Source of the DNA: Holophagales bacterium | GTDB taxonomy: Bacteria > Acidobacteriota > Thermoanaerobaculia > Multivoradales > Multivoraceae | Direction of reading: 5' to 3' | Length of the DNA stretch: 64,000 nucleotides | NCBI GenBank assembly: GCA_009845425.1 | Contig: VXZQ01000017.1 | Span: forward strand, 62,083-126,082 | Part shown: positions 29,428 through 38,415 of the stretch, piece by piece | Layout of the letters: every line of letters starts with the position of its first letter | Numbering within the stretch: position 1 is the stretch's first letter | Notes under the pieces: generated by a model | The model's input: only the letters and a program-made list of their open reading frames with translations | Databases searched by the model: none | Told to the model about the DNA's origin: nothing | Program-made: the position numbers and the translations under genes

Positions 29428-30084
29428 CTAGAGCGCCTGGTGGCGCACCACCTCGCCGTCAACCAGGAAGACGACGTCCTCGGCGATGTTCGTCGCCAGA
29501 TCCGCCATCCGCTCCAGGTAGCGTGAGATCGACAGGAACTGGATGCAGACCGCCGCGGACCCGGGCTCTTCCCTGATCATCGCCGTCACTACGCCGTACA
29601 TGGCCTCGTGGCTTCGGTCGACGACCTCGTCCTCGGCTATGACCGAGCGGGCGAGTTCCGTGTCGCCTCCCACGACCGCGTCCAGGGCCGCCCGCAACAT
29701 CTTCTGGATGCGCTCGGCCATGGTCCATATCTCCCGCGGAACCTCGACCGGCTCCGCCACGGCGAGACTCTCCGCCCGCTCGGCGAGGTTCCGGGCCAGG
29801 TCCCCCGCGCGTTCGAGGTCGTTGTTCACCTTGAGCCAGGTCACGACCATCCGGAGGTCCGACGCCACCGGCGAGTGCAGGGCCAGGATCTTGAGGCACT
29901 CCTCCTCGACCTCGATCTCCCGGGCATCGATGACGCGGTCCTGACGTTGAACCTCATGGGCCAGGTCGACGCTCCGCTCCCGGAGCGCCTGCAGCGACTT
30001 CGCGATCATGTCCTCGACCATCGCCGCCACGTCAAGGAGCGACCGCGTCACTTCGTCCAGATCGCGCTGCAGATGGATTCCCAA
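29428..30084 (-). CDS. phoU: Phosphate signalling regulator PhoU
   Basis: 218 aa, probable TTG start with GAGG and AAGGG close upstream. Two three-helix PhoU repeats: GIHLQRDLDEVTRSLLDVAA, LHSPVASDLRMVVTWLKVNN-DLERAGDLARN, and in the second half ISRYLERMADLATNIAEDVV, with the metal-binding E/D-x-x-x-D pattern (DLERAGD, YLERMAD). It couples the Pst transporter to PhoR. It lies with phoB and phoR rather than after pstB, and has its own PHO-like box. Confidence 0.93.
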   Translation of the reverse strand: MGIHLQRDLDEVTRSLLDVAAMVEDMIAKSLQALRERSVDLAHEVQRQDRVIDAREIEVEEECLKILALHSPVASDLRMVVTWLKVNNDLERAGDLARNLAERAESLAVAEPVEVPREIWTMAERIQKMLRAALDAVVGGDTELARSVIAEDEVVDRSHEAMYGVVTAMIREEPGSAAVCIQFLSISRYLERMADLATNIAEDVVFLVDGEVVRHQAL

Positions 30085-30115
30085 ACCCTTGATCCTCGCC
30101 GGGGAATGTCACGCA

Positions 30116-30137
30116 GCCGTGTGAAGAATGCGTGAAG
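30116..30137 (-). promoter_or_regulatory. Candidate PHO box upstream of phoU
   Basis: Two contiguous 11-bp units on the minus strand, CTTCACGCATT (30127-30137) and CTTCACACGGC (30116-30126). The 11-bp direct-repeat layout and TTCAC core match the known architecture of PhoB/PhoP boxes. It ends about 31 nt before the phoU start, so it could drive an internal promoter inside the phoBRU set. Confidence 0.6.
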
Positions 30138-30161
30138 CACACCTCATTCTGCAAGCAGGCC

Positions 30162-31541
30162 TCATTCTGCCGCAGGCAACCACAGCCGGAAGGTGGAGCC
30201 CCGTCCCCGTTCGCTCTCCACCTCCACTCCCCCGCCGTGTCGTCTGGCGACGTTCTTGACGATCGCCAGGCCCAGGCCGGTGCCGCCGAGTTCCCTGGAG
30301 CGGGCGCGGTCGACACGGTAGAAGCGTTCGAAGATCCGCTCCAGGTGTTCGCTGGCGATACCCGGTCCCTCGTCTTCGACCTCGAGCACCGCCCGCCCGT
30401 TCTGCGCCCGCAGGCGGACCAGCACGCGACCTCCTGCCGACGAGTACTTGACCGCGTTGTCGACCAGGTTCGACAGCGCCTGCCGGATCGCTTCCTCTTC
30501 GCCCAGCACCTCGACCGCCTCGTCGGGGAACTCCGCGACCAGCTCGAGACCGCGCTCCTCGCTGGCCGGACCGAGCAGATTCAACACTTCGCCGGCCGCG
30601 GACCGCAGGTCGAGGACCTTCTCCGGAGGCTCGGTCGAGGACTCGATCCGCGACAGTATGAGCAGATCGGAGACCAGCGCGCCCAGACGGTTGCTCTGCC
30701 TGCGGATCTTGCGCAGGAAGCGACCCCGCGTCGGGCCGTCGATCGGATCGGCGTCCAGCAGCGTTTCCACGTAGCCGCGAATGGCGGTCAGCGGCGTCTT
30801 CAGCTCGTGCGAGACATTCGACACGAAGTCGCGGCGCACGCTCTCAAGCCGCTCCAGCTCCGTGATGTCGTGGATCACAGCCACCGCCCCTTCAACCAGT
30901 TCGCCGTCCCGCCGGGACGAGAGCAGGGGCGATGCGTTGAGCTCGAACCTGTCAGGACCGCCGTCCTCGCCGGCCAGGCGCACCAGCCCGAAGGTCCGAC
31001 TCACCTGCGCCCGTTTCTCCATCGCCTCGATCAGGGCGCCGGAGATCTCCGGCTGCCGCGACAACTCGTAGATCGGGCGCCCGACCGCCAAGTCCGGCCC
31101 CGGGCGCCCGAACCAGTTCGCGGCCACCGCGTTCAGGTGCAGCACCCGCCGGTCGCGATCGATCGCCACCACCCCTTCGACCATGCCGCCCAGCACCGCC
31201 GTCAACCGGTTGCGTTCCGCCTTGAGCTGTTCCACCTGTTCCACGAAGCGCGCCTCGTTCTCCGCGAGAAAGACCTCGAGGCGGGCGAGTTCATCACCGG
31301 AACCCGCCTCTCCTGGAGGCGCGGGCGAGCCGAGCGTCGAGGCCCTTGCCAGCAGACGCCGCGCTCGCTTCGCCAGACTGCCGGCGGCCAGACCCACACC
31401 GACGCCGGCCAGGAGCGCCACGGTCCAAACCAGGACCGCGCCGACCCGGCCCGAGGCCACCGCTCCGCCCAGCAGGAAACCCGAAGTCAGCAGCGCGATC
31501 CCGCCCAGAAAGAGGCGCCAGAAAAGAGGTGAGCGAATCAT
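30162..31541 (-). CDS. phoR: Phosphate-sensor histidine kinase PhoR
   Basis: 459 aa inner-membrane kinase. Two N-terminal membrane segments (about residues 8-55), a PAS-like domain (AERNRLTAVLGGMVEGVVAI), HisKA box VSNVSHELKTPLTAIRGYVE with the phosphorylated His, N box NLVDNAVKYSSAGGR, and G boxes VEDEGPGIASEHLERIFERF and GGTGLGLAIVKNVARRHGG. It follows phoB by 69 nt. A small periplasmic region and PAS domain match PhoR, which senses Pst/PhoU status and not phosphate itself. The C-terminal codons and the following nucleotides contain an 11-nt direct repeat. Confidence 0.9.
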   Translation of the reverse strand: MIRSPLFWRLFLGGIALLTSGFLLGGAVASGRVGAVLVWTVALLAGVGVGLAAGSLAKRARRLLARASTLGSPAPPGEAGSGDELARLEVFLAENEARFVEQVEQLKAERNRLTAVLGGMVEGVVAIDRDRRVLHLNAVAANWFGRPGPDLAVGRPIYELSRQPEISGALIEAMEKRAQVSRTFGLVRLAGEDGGPDRFELNASPLLSSRRDGELVEGAVAVIHDITELERLESVRRDFVSNVSHELKTPLTAIRGYVETLLDADPIDGPTRGRFLRKIRRQSNRLGALVSDLLILSRIESSTEPPEKVLDLRSAAGEVLNLLGPASEERGLELVAEFPDEAVEVLGEEEAIRQALSNLVDNAVKYSSAGGRVLVRLRAQNGRAVLEVEDEGPGIASEHLERIFERFYRVDRARSRELGGTGLGLAIVKNVARRHGGGVEVESERGRGSTFRLWLPAAE

Positions 31542-31610
31542 GGAAGCTCCCGGGCGGCAACGAAGCAGCCGAACCGGCTCCTGACAACCTACACCCAGGG
31601 CGATGCGCCG

Positions 31611-32306
31611 CTAACCTCCTTCGTCGCGGAAGCAGTAGCCGATGCCGCGCACGGTCCGGATCAGGCCGCGGTGCGCTCCGAGTTTCCTGCGCACCGCGCG
31701 CACATGGACGTCGATGTTCCGGTCGATGACCACGGCCCGGTCTCCGATCGCCCGGTCGAGCAGTTGGCCACGGGTGAACACACGGCCCGGATGCGAAGCC
31801 AGGAAGTGCAGCAGCCGGAACTCGGTAGGCGTGAACTCAACACGCCGGCCGTCGACCTTGATCCGGTGCCGAACCGGGTTGATCGCGAGCGGGCCCCGTA
31901 CGATCGTCCGATCCGGATCGCTATCGCGTATCGGCCCCCGCCGCAGGACCGCCCGGACACGGGCAATCAGCTCGCGTGGGCTGAAGGGTTTGTGGATGTA
32001 GTCGTCGGCGCCGACGCCCAGACCCAGGACGACATCGCTCTCCTCGCCGCGAGCCGTCACCATGATCACGGGCAGGTCGCGCGTCGACTCCACCGCGCGA
32101 AGGCGCCGGCAGACGTCCAGACCGTCCAGACCGGGCAGCAACAGGTCGAGCAGCACGATGTCCGGCTTTTCGCGACCGATCACGGAAAGACCGCTGCGGC
32201 CGCTGGTCGCGGTCGCGACCTCGAAGCCCTCCCGCCGGAGGTTGTACTCGATCAGCTCAAGGATGTCGGATTCGTCCTCGATGACGACGACCTTCGTGGC
32301 GCTCAT
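31611..32306 (-). CDS. phoB: Phosphate regulon response regulator PhoB
   Basis: 231 aa from ATG 32306. Receiver domain: acidic pair VVVIEDESDI, phospho-acceptor Asp in DIVLLDLLLPGLDG, Thr in IMVTARG, Lys in YIHKPFSPREL. OmpR-type winged helix: VEFTPTEFRLLHFLASHPGR, VFTRGQLLDRAIG, IDVHVRAVRRKLGAHRGLIRTVRGIGY. A TTG 13 codons upstream is possible but less likely. Preceded by a PHO-like box, which suggests autoregulation, and divergent from the porin gene. Confidence 0.92.
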   Translation of the reverse strand: MSATKVVVIEDESDILELIEYNLRREGFEVATATSGRSGLSVIGREKPDIVLLDLLLPGLDGLDVCRRLRAVESTRDLPVIMVTARGEESDVVLGLGVGADDYIHKPFSPRELIARVRAVLRRGPIRDSDPDRTIVRGPLAINPVRHRIKVDGRRVEFTPTEFRLLHFLASHPGRVFTRGQLLDRAIGDRAVVIDRNIDVHVRAVRRKLGAHRGLIRTVRGIGYCFRDEGG

Positions 32307-32356
32307 GGAACGTCCGGGACCTCCAGCACGTTTGACGTGGGCCAAGGCTAGCCAGA

Positions 32357-32378
32357 CTTTCGTGAACGGGCGATAAAG
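32357..32378 (-). promoter_or_regulatory. Candidate PHO box upstream of phoB
   Basis: Minus-strand units CTTTATCGCCC (32368-32378) and GTTCACGAAAG (32357-32367). Six nucleotides later comes TAGCCT (32345-32350), a possible -10. The pstS upstream region has the same CTTTAT-N5-GTTCACGAA pattern and the same 6-nt distance to TACGCT. Predicted transcript start is about 30 nt upstream of the phoB ATG. Confidence 0.65.
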
Positions 32379-32383
32379 CCCAT

Positions 32384-32405
32384 CTTCACGGTCTCTTCAC
32401 GCCTT
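32384..32405 (+). promoter_or_regulatory. Candidate PHO box upstream of the OprP-like porin
   Basis: Plus-strand units CTTCACGGTCT (32384-32394) and CTTCACGCCTT (32395-32405), only 5 bp from the divergent phoB box. The -10 is less clear (TAAGAA at 32408 or ACGTAG further on). Located 62 nt before the porin ATG. The shared 122-bp intergenic region would allow phoB and the porin to respond together to phosphate limitation. Confidence 0.6.
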
Positions 32406-32467
32406 CCTAAGAACGTAGCGGCGCGAGCGGCCGCCGGGCCGGCTGCTGTCGAAAACCACCGAGACCC

Positions 32468-33634
32468 ATGCAGACCCAGCGAGGAGTACGAATCGTCCGT
32501 TCTCCGGCTCTTGCCGCGCTGCTACTGGTCAGCGTGGCCACGACGACACAGGCGGACGAGGGAGCCTTCGACATCTCCGTCGGCGGGCGAGTCCACGTCG
32601 AGGCCAGCTCCTCCTCCCCCGACCCGGCCCTGGAAGAACGGTTCGACTTCGAGGACGGCATCGACTGGCGGCGAGCCCGCCTGGTGCTGAACGGCGAGTT
32701 CCTCGACCGGTTCACGTTCAAGATCGAGCACGACATCGCGAGCGGCGACATCGTGCCCACGGACGTCTTCATCGAGGCCACGCCCAACGACGGCGCGGCC
32801 ACCTTCCGCGCGGGTCACTTCAAGGAGCCGTTCAGCCTCTCGATCCAGCAGTCGTCGAACTCCCACTCCTTCATCGCGCGTCCAGCCGCGGTCACCGCCC
32901 TGGCGCCGGGCCGCAACCTCGGCTTCATGGTCCACGACCGGCTTCCCGGCGACCGCGTCGCCTGGGCGGTGGGCGCCTTCCGCGACAGCGACGGCTACGA
33001 CATACGCCCCGGCGCGGACTGGAGCCTGACCGGCCGCCTGACCGGCCTCGCCCTGGATGGAGACGAAGGAAGCGATCTCCTGCTCCACCTAGGCGTGGCC
33101 GTCTCGCACCGTCAGCCCACCGCGGACGCCGTGCGGCTCCGCGGCCGCGCCGGCGTCAGGCTCGCGCCGCGCACGGTGAACACCGGATGGCTGCCCGCGG
33201 ACGGCATGCGACTCCTGGGCGCCGAGTTCGTGCTTTCCCGAAGTTCGTTCTGGCTACAGGGCGAGGTGCTGTCCGCCCAGGTCGACCTGCTGACGGACGG
33301 ACGGAACGCCCGGTTCGACGCCCCATACGTTGAGGCTGGCTGGTTCCTCACCGGAGAGCGGAAGCCCTATAGCCGCAGCTCCCGCACCTTCACCCGGCTC
33401 AGGCCGAAAGCGCCCGTGCCCGAAGGCAGAGGGGCCTGGGAACTCGCGGCCCGCTGGGACCGCATCGATCTGAGCGATGGCTCGGTTCCAGGTGGTAGTC
33501 AGCGGAGCCTCTCCCTGGCCCTCAACTGGTATCTCCGCGACAACCTGCGTGTCCTCGCGAACTACGTGTCGACCGACCCGGACGGCGCCGGATCGGCCGA
33601 ACACCTCGGCTTGTTCCTGCACTTCGACTTCTAG
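32468..33634 (+). CDS. OprO/OprP-family phosphate-type porin
   Basis: 388 aa with a Sec signal peptide ending near VATTTQA-DEG. Features of the Porin_O_P family: DGIDWRRARLVLNGEFLDRF, FKIEHDIASGDI, DVFIEATPND, RAGHFKEPFSLSIQQSSN, a repeated beta-strand pattern and a terminal LHFDF with final Phe for BAM recognition. Family members form trimeric outer-membrane channels, in Pseudomonas specific for phosphate or polyphosphate. The PHO-like box and phoB next door support a phosphate role here. Specific ion selectivity cannot be read from sequence. Confidence 0.85.
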   Translation: MQTQRGVRIVRSPALAALLLVSVATTTQADEGAFDISVGGRVHVEASSSSPDPALEERFDFEDGIDWRRARLVLNGEFLDRFTFKIEHDIASGDIVPTDVFIEATPNDGAATFRAGHFKEPFSLSIQQSSNSHSFIARPAAVTALAPGRNLGFMVHDRLPGDRVAWAVGAFRDSDGYDIRPGADWSLTGRLTGLALDGDEGSDLLLHLGVAVSHRQPTADAVRLRGRAGVRLAPRTVNTGWLPADGMRLLGAEFVLSRSSFWLQGEVLSAQVDLLTDGRNARFDAPYVEAGWFLTGERKPYSRSSRTFTRLRPKAPVPEGRGAWELAARWDRIDLSDGSVPGGSQRSLSLALNWYLRDNLRVLANYVSTDPDGAGSAEHLGLFLHFDF

Positions 33635-33638
33635 CGCC

Positions 33639-33668
33639 CCGAAACGCCTCGCAGGCTCGGTGTTTCGG
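33639..33668. terminator. Possible bidirectional terminator between porin and S9 peptidase
   Basis: CCGAAAC (33639-33645) and GTTTCGG (33662-33668) form an inverted repeat with a smaller GCCTCGCAGGC hairpin inside it. It lies in the 94-nt gap between two convergent genes. There is no clear U-tract on either side, so confidence is limited. Confidence 0.4.
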
Positions 33669-33728
33669 CCCATCCCGTCCGCACGGCGGCCGTCGCGGGC
33701 TGTCTACGGTGCCCGACTGTGCTCCGGG

Positions 33729-35696
33729 CTACTCGGCCAGATGCTTGGCCAGGAAGGCCGCGTAACGCTCCGACGCCTCGATCCGGTTCACCCGGTTGCG
33801 GAAACCGTGACCCTCGTCCGGGAACAGGACGTACTCGACCGGGACGCCGTTCGCCCGCACCGCCTCGACGAGTTCGTCGCTCTCCACCTGGAGCACCCGG
33901 GGATCGTTCGCGCCCTGGACGACGAGCAGCGGCTTGACGACGTTCGAGGCATGGAACAGCGGTGAGATGCGCTCCAGGCGCTCGCGCTCGGTCGCCGGGT
34001 CGCCCAGCTCGCCGAGCAGGGCCACCTTCTGCGCCTGCCACCACGGCGGCGTGCTCTCCAGCGTCCGGATCCAGTTCGTGACACCGAAGATGTTGACGCC
34101 GACATCGAAGACCTCCGGCTCGAAGGCCAGCGCGGCCGCCACCATGTAGCCACCGTAGCTGCCGCCGATGATGCCGACGCGCGAACCGTCCACCCAGTCC
34201 TGGGCCTCGAGCCAGGTGCGGGCCCACACGCAGTCCTGCAGGTCGACCTCGCCGTGCTTCCTGTCGTCCATGTGGAAGAAGGTCTTGCCGTAACCCGACG
34301 AACCACGGTTGTTCACGCCCAGGACGACGTAGCCCTGGTTCACCAGGTGCTGGATGTCGGCGCGGTAGGTGCGCCGGGTCTGACCGCCCGGGCCGCCGTG
34401 AACCCAGACCATCGCCGGCGCCGGGCTGTCGGCTGACGCCCCGTGCGGCCGCCAGAGGATGGCCGGGATCTCGAGTCCGTCGAAGCTCGGGTACCGAATC
34501 ACCTCGGTGGTCACGAGATCGTCGGGGTTGATCTCGGGGTTCAGGCTTTGCGTCAGACGAAGCGCCTCGCCGCCCTGCTCCAGGTCGTAGACGTAGAGGT
34601 CCGAAGGCGACTGGTCGCTGCTCAGGTAGAACGCCATCAGCCGGTCGCTGGCCGAGAAGCCGACCTGCGCGATATCGCCGGCGGGCAGATCGGGAAGCTC
34701 GACCGGGGCGCCCGTCTTCGTGTCGAACACCTCGACCGCCGTCGAAGCGTCCTCGTTGATCGCCGACACGCGGTACCGCCCCGTATCGGAGAAGGACACG
34801 CCGAAGACGTCCCAGTCGGCGGCGAGCACGAGCTCGCGAGAGCCGTCCGCGAGGTCGTAGGACCAGACCTGGTTGAACTCCCCGTGCTCGTTCGTCCCGT
34901 AGTAGAGCTGCGAGCTGTCCGGAGTGAAACCGCCGGAGCCGTGCTCGACCTCGCCCTCGTGTTCGGTGACGTGCACCAGGTGACCCGCCATCAGGTCGTA
35001 GGCGTAGACGTCGCTGTCGTAGTTGCTGGTCAGCTTGTCGAGCGCCAGCCAGCGGCCGTCGTCGCTGACGTCACCGAGGCTGAACGTGCCGTCGTTCTCG
35101 AACACGAGCTCGCGCTCGAAGTCCCAGCTTCCCGGCGGCGGCACGCTGTAGCGGTAGAGGTCCATCGCGAAGGGCGTGCGCTCGTTCGTCTGAACGAAGA
35201 ACGCCCCGCCATCGCTCCGCCAGCCGGCGAACGAGGCGCGTACGTTGGCTCCCGGCGTCAGGTCCACTGCGCCTTCGGGGACGTCCCCGGCGCCGTCGGA
35301 CCCCACGTACAGGTGGTTCAACTCGTTGCCGCCTTCGTCGCCGGTGTAGAGGAAGCGGTCATCGTTCGGGAAGTAGCTCTGTGCGAACACCGGCCCCGCG
35401 CTGTCGGTCAGTTGCCTCGGCTCACCGCCCGCGACCGGCAGGCTGTAGACGGCCCAGACGCCGGTCATGTCGCTCGAGATCAGCAGACGGCTCTCGTCGG
35501 CCGAGAACGAGGCGCCGCCGTAGGACGTCGTGTTGTGGAACGCGGCGGCGCTGTAGACCGCCGGCTGGTGCGCGGGCGGTTCGTTGCCGGCCGCGCAACC
35601 GAGGATGGCGAACGCGACGAGCGTTGCGGGCAAGGGCAGGGACAGCCGGCACCGCGTAAGGGGCCCACGGACCGCAGGGCGAGCGAGAGATGTCAT
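33729..35696 (-). CDS. S9 family prolyl oligopeptidase-type peptidase (lipoprotein)
   Basis: 655 aa from ATG 35696 with AGGAGG 9 nt upstream. Lipoprotein signal peptide with LVAFAILGC lipobox. Beta-propeller (about 45-390) with WD40/TolB-like repeats such as SADESRLLISSDMTGVWAVY. Alpha/beta hydrolase C-domain: oxyanion WVHGGPGGQ, nucleophile Ser in IIGGSYGGYMVAAAL, acid Asp in QGANDPRVLQVESDE, base His in FPDEGHGFRN. These enzymes cleave short peptides or acyl-peptides; here presumably in the periplasm. Last gene of a minus-strand run with the ceramidase-like and acyl-CoA dehydrogenase genes. Confidence 0.92.
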   Translation of the reverse strand: MTSLARPAVRGPLTRCRLSLPLPATLVAFAILGCAAGNEPPAHQPAVYSAAAFHNTTSYGGASFSADESRLLISSDMTGVWAVYSLPVAGGEPRQLTDSAGPVFAQSYFPNDDRFLYTGDEGGNELNHLYVGSDGAGDVPEGAVDLTPGANVRASFAGWRSDGGAFFVQTNERTPFAMDLYRYSVPPPGSWDFERELVFENDGTFSLGDVSDDGRWLALDKLTSNYDSDVYAYDLMAGHLVHVTEHEGEVEHGSGGFTPDSSQLYYGTNEHGEFNQVWSYDLADGSRELVLAADWDVFGVSFSDTGRYRVSAINEDASTAVEVFDTKTGAPVELPDLPAGDIAQVGFSASDRLMAFYLSSDQSPSDLYVYDLEQGGEALRLTQSLNPEINPDDLVTTEVIRYPSFDGLEIPAILWRPHGASADSPAPAMVWVHGGPGGQTRRTYRADIQHLVNQGYVVLGVNNRGSSGYGKTFFHMDDRKHGEVDLQDCVWARTWLEAQDWVDGSRVGIIGGSYGGYMVAAALAFEPEVFDVGVNIFGVTNWIRTLESTPPWWQAQKVALLGELGDPATERERLERISPLFHASNVVKPLLVVQGANDPRVLQVESDELVEAVRANGVPVEYVLFPDEGHGFRNRVNRIEASERYAAFLAKHLAE

Positions 35697-35740
35697 GACG
35701 AAGCCTCCTGGAGGGGCGGTTCGGGTTGGAGCGGCCGGTC

Positions 35741-37135
35741 TCAAGGGGGCGCGTCGTGCAGCCAACCGGCCTGTTCGAGGATCGAGATCGCGGCCAGATC
35801 GACCAGCTTCTCGCCGGCGCCGACCTCGACGATCGTAGCTTCCCTGCCACCGTAGTCGCCCTGGGCCGCCGCGGCGATCGTCGGGAAGTAAGCGAGTTCG
35901 CCGTTCGTGTAGCCGGCGAAGAAGACATGAGGTACCTGAGACTCGGCCCGCAGCCGGAGCTGGTGCTCGACGAAGAATTCGCCCGGGAAGGTGGCCAGGG
36001 CGAACTGGCCTGCGCCGCGCTCGCCGAGGACCAGCGTGTTCACCTCGGCCTCCCGTTCGCGCGGGAAGCGTGCGCGGTACCTCCGAAGTGACGCCTCCAG
36101 CCCATGACGCCGGAAACCCTCTTCGACCACCGGAGAGTCGAGGTCCCAGCGCGGATCGAGCGTCACCAGGTGGCGCTTCACGGACAGGGTCGCCGGATCG
36201 TGGAACGCCTCCGCCGCGGCCAGGTCGGCCCGGACCCGGAGGACTTCCTGCCCCAGCCGCTCCCCCGCCATCCGGACCTGTTCGAAACCACCCTCCGCGG
36301 GCGGCGTCTTGTCCCAGAACGGGTTGATGTCGCCAGCGGCGCCCTGCAGGTACATCGTCACGCCGCCTCCGCGCTCGGCGACCAGAGCCGCCATCGCGCC
36401 CGGGAAGTCGGCCGAGACGAGCATGTTCTCGGGCCCCAGGATGACCGGGTGAACGGCGAAGTTGACCACCGTGGCGATCGCTTCGCCGTCCGCGCCGTCG
36501 ACCGCCAGCACGCCGACGGACTCGTCGAGCGGCGCGGTCGGCAGGCGCTCGCGGTTGCGCCAGAACATCTCGACGCTGCCGTCGGGAAGCACCCGGCGCC
36601 GGTTGTGCCCCTCGCTCGCCCGGCCCCAGCCCACCGCGACACGCGCCGGGCGGAGAGAGGCGTGGGCCTCCAGAATGACGCCGGCGATCTTCCGCTCGAG
36701 CTCCTCGACCCACCGACCCCCTGCGCTCGGGAAGTCCGCCTCGAACAGCGGCGCGGAGTGCGTGTGCGACGCGTTCAGCAGAACGTGATCGAAGCCGGCG
36801 GCGTCCAGGACCGCCTGCCGTATCGGCAAGGTGTTCTCCTTGCGGATCGAGCCGAGATCGAGCGTCACGAGCGCGACGGTCTCACCGTCCGCCTCAAGCA
36901 CGAGCGCCCGCGCATAGAGCGGGTCGTGGACTCCCTCCGACCGGTTCGTTCCGCGGGCGCCGTAGCCGTAGAGCAGGGAGCCGGCCGGCGGCGTGATCTC
37001 GACGGCGGCGGCAGCGGCGCGCAATTGCGCCGCTATTGGCGGCGGATTCACGCAACCTGCTCCAAGAGCAGCAAGACTCACCGCCGCGAGAAACGCCTGC
37101 GACCCCAGTGCCGGGATTCCGCTAGTTCTCGCCAC
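35741..37135 (-). CDS. Neutral/alkaline ceramidase-like secreted hydrolase
   Basis: 464 aa, GTG start, N-terminal lipobox LAALGAGC. Matches the N-terminal catalytic domain of the ceramidase family: AAAVEITPPAGSLLYGYGAR, LVTLDLGSIRKE, NASHTHSAPLF (zinc histidines), NFAVHPVILG and FVEHQLRLR. In true neutral ceramidases the nucleophilic serine is in a GD-V-S-P motif; here the equivalent is QGAAGDINPFW, with Asn. It also lacks the C-terminal Ig-like domain (families of 640-750 aa). Substrate is therefore uncertain, and ceramide hydrolysis should not be assumed. Its 5' end overlaps the acyl-CoA dehydrogenase stop by 14 nt. Confidence 0.8.
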   Translation of the reverse strand: MARTSGIPALGSQAFLAAVSLAALGAGCVNPPPIAAQLRAAAAAVEITPPAGSLLYGYGARGTNRSEGVHDPLYARALVLEADGETVALVTLDLGSIRKENTLPIRQAVLDAAGFDHVLLNASHTHSAPLFEADFPSAGGRWVEELERKIAGVILEAHASLRPARVAVGWGRASEGHNRRRVLPDGSVEMFWRNRERLPTAPLDESVGVLAVDGADGEAIATVVNFAVHPVILGPENMLVSADFPGAMAALVAERGGGVTMYLQGAAGDINPFWDKTPPAEGGFEQVRMAGERLGQEVLRVRADLAAAEAFHDPATLSVKRHLVTLDPRWDLDSPVVEEGFRRHGLEASLRRYRARFPREREAEVNTLVLGERGAGQFALATFPGEFFVEHQLRLRAESQVPHVFFAGYTNGELAYFPTIAAAAQGDYGGREATIVEVGAGEKLVDLAAISILEQAGWLHDAPP

Positions 37136-38333
37136 CGTTGATCGTGCCCCACGGCACCCGGCCCAGCGGATCGCGCAGGATGCGCCGCGCCACGACCATG
37201 CGGTGAACCTCGTCCGGGCCGTCGTACAGCCGTGCGTAGCGCGCCTCGCGGTACATCTTCTCGAGCGGCGTGTCGCCGGTCACTCCCAGGGCGCCGTGGA
37301 CCTGGATCGCCCGGTCGATCACGTTGTGGAGCATCCGCGCGCCCCAGAACTTGATCAGCGAGATCTCGACCCTCGCCTGCTCGCCCCGGTCCATCGCCTC
37401 GGCGGCGTCCAGGGTCATCAGCCGGGCGGCCTGGATCTCGGCGGCCGACTCGGCGACGTAGCGCTGGATCTCGCCCTTCTCGGACAGGTAGGACCCGTGC
37501 GCCCAGCGCGACTTGGCGCGGTCGCACATCAGCTCGAAGGCCCGCTGGGCCTGACCGAGCCACCTCATGCAGTGGAAGATGCGCCCCGGGCCCAGGCGCC
37601 TCTGGGCGATGACGAAACCCTCGCCGCGGCCGCCGAGCAGGTTGTCCTTCGGCACGCGGACGTCGTTGTAGCGCACCTCACAATGCTGGCCAGACGTGGT
37701 GCCCATCGTCGGCACCGCCCTCACGATCTCGTAGCCGGGCGTGTCCGTCGGCACGATGATGGACGAGAACTTGCGGTGCCCCTGGGCCTCCGGCTCGGTC
37801 AGCGCGAAGCAGGTAGTGAACGCGGCCCGGCTGGCGCCGCTGGTGAACCACTTGTGGCCGTTGATCACCCAGTCGTCGCCGTCGAGCACCGCCCGCGTCT
37901 GCATCAGGGTCGGGTCGGAGCCGGCCACCTCGGGCTCCGTGAGGCCGACCGACGGATAGATGTCGCCCGCCACCAGCGGCTTGAGCCAGCGTTCCCTCTG
38001 CTCGTCGCTGGCGTAGAGGTGGAGCATGATCGAGTCCTGCATCGACGCGGAGCCGACGGCGACCTGCCCGTAGTGCGAGCGGCCGATGATTTCGTTCAGG
38101 TAGACGAACGGCATGAGCGGCAGCCCGCCGCCGCCGATCTCGGCGGGGTGCCCAAGCGCCCACAGGCCGCGCTGCTTGGCCAGCGCCTTGAGTTCCGCCA
38201 GCCGGCCCCGGCTGCGGTCCTCTCCGGACTCCGAGTCCAGCTCCGGCTCGGCCGGGATCACCTCGCCGTCGATGAACTCCCGCATCCGCTCGCGGAGTTC
38301 GATCACCTCGTCCGTCAGACCGTACCTGCCCAT
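37122..38333 (-). CDS. Acyl-CoA dehydrogenase family protein
   Basis: 403 aa from ATG 38333 with GGAG 8-11 nt upstream. Four-domain ACAD fold: SVGLTEPEVAGSDPTLMQTR (FAD/substrate loop), VINGHKWFTSGASRAAFTTC, PTDTPGYEIVRAVPTMGTTS, C-terminal helices RAIQVHGALGVTGDTPLEKM and RYARLYDGPDEVHRMVVARR. The DGPDEVHR end resembles the ACAD10/11-type subgroup rather than short/medium-chain enzymes. FAD-dependent alpha,beta-desaturation of an acyl-CoA; chain type not deducible. Same strand as the upstream P450, 82 nt away. Confidence 0.93.
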   Translation of the reverse strand: MGRYGLTDEVIELRERMREFIDGEVIPAEPELDSESGEDRSRGRLAELKALAKQRGLWALGHPAEIGGGGLPLMPFVYLNEIIGRSHYGQVAVGSASMQDSIMLHLYASDEQRERWLKPLVAGDIYPSVGLTEPEVAGSDPTLMQTRAVLDGDDWVINGHKWFTSGASRAAFTTCFALTEPEAQGHRKFSSIIVPTDTPGYEIVRAVPTMGTTSGQHCEVRYNDVRVPKDNLLGGRGEGFVIAQRRLGPGRIFHCMRWLGQAQRAFELMCDRAKSRWAHGSYLSEKGEIQRYVAESAAEIQAARLMTLDAAEAMDRGEQARVEISLIKFWGARMLHNVIDRAIQVHGALGVTGDTPLEKMYREARYARLYDGPDEVHRMVVARRILRDPLGRVPWGTINGGEN

Positions 38334-38415
38334 GCCTGTCTCCTTCGACCGCAGTTCGGGAACAGCCGCCGATGATGCCACAGAGGCTAAGTGCCTGTGC
38401 GCTTGCCGACTTGCG

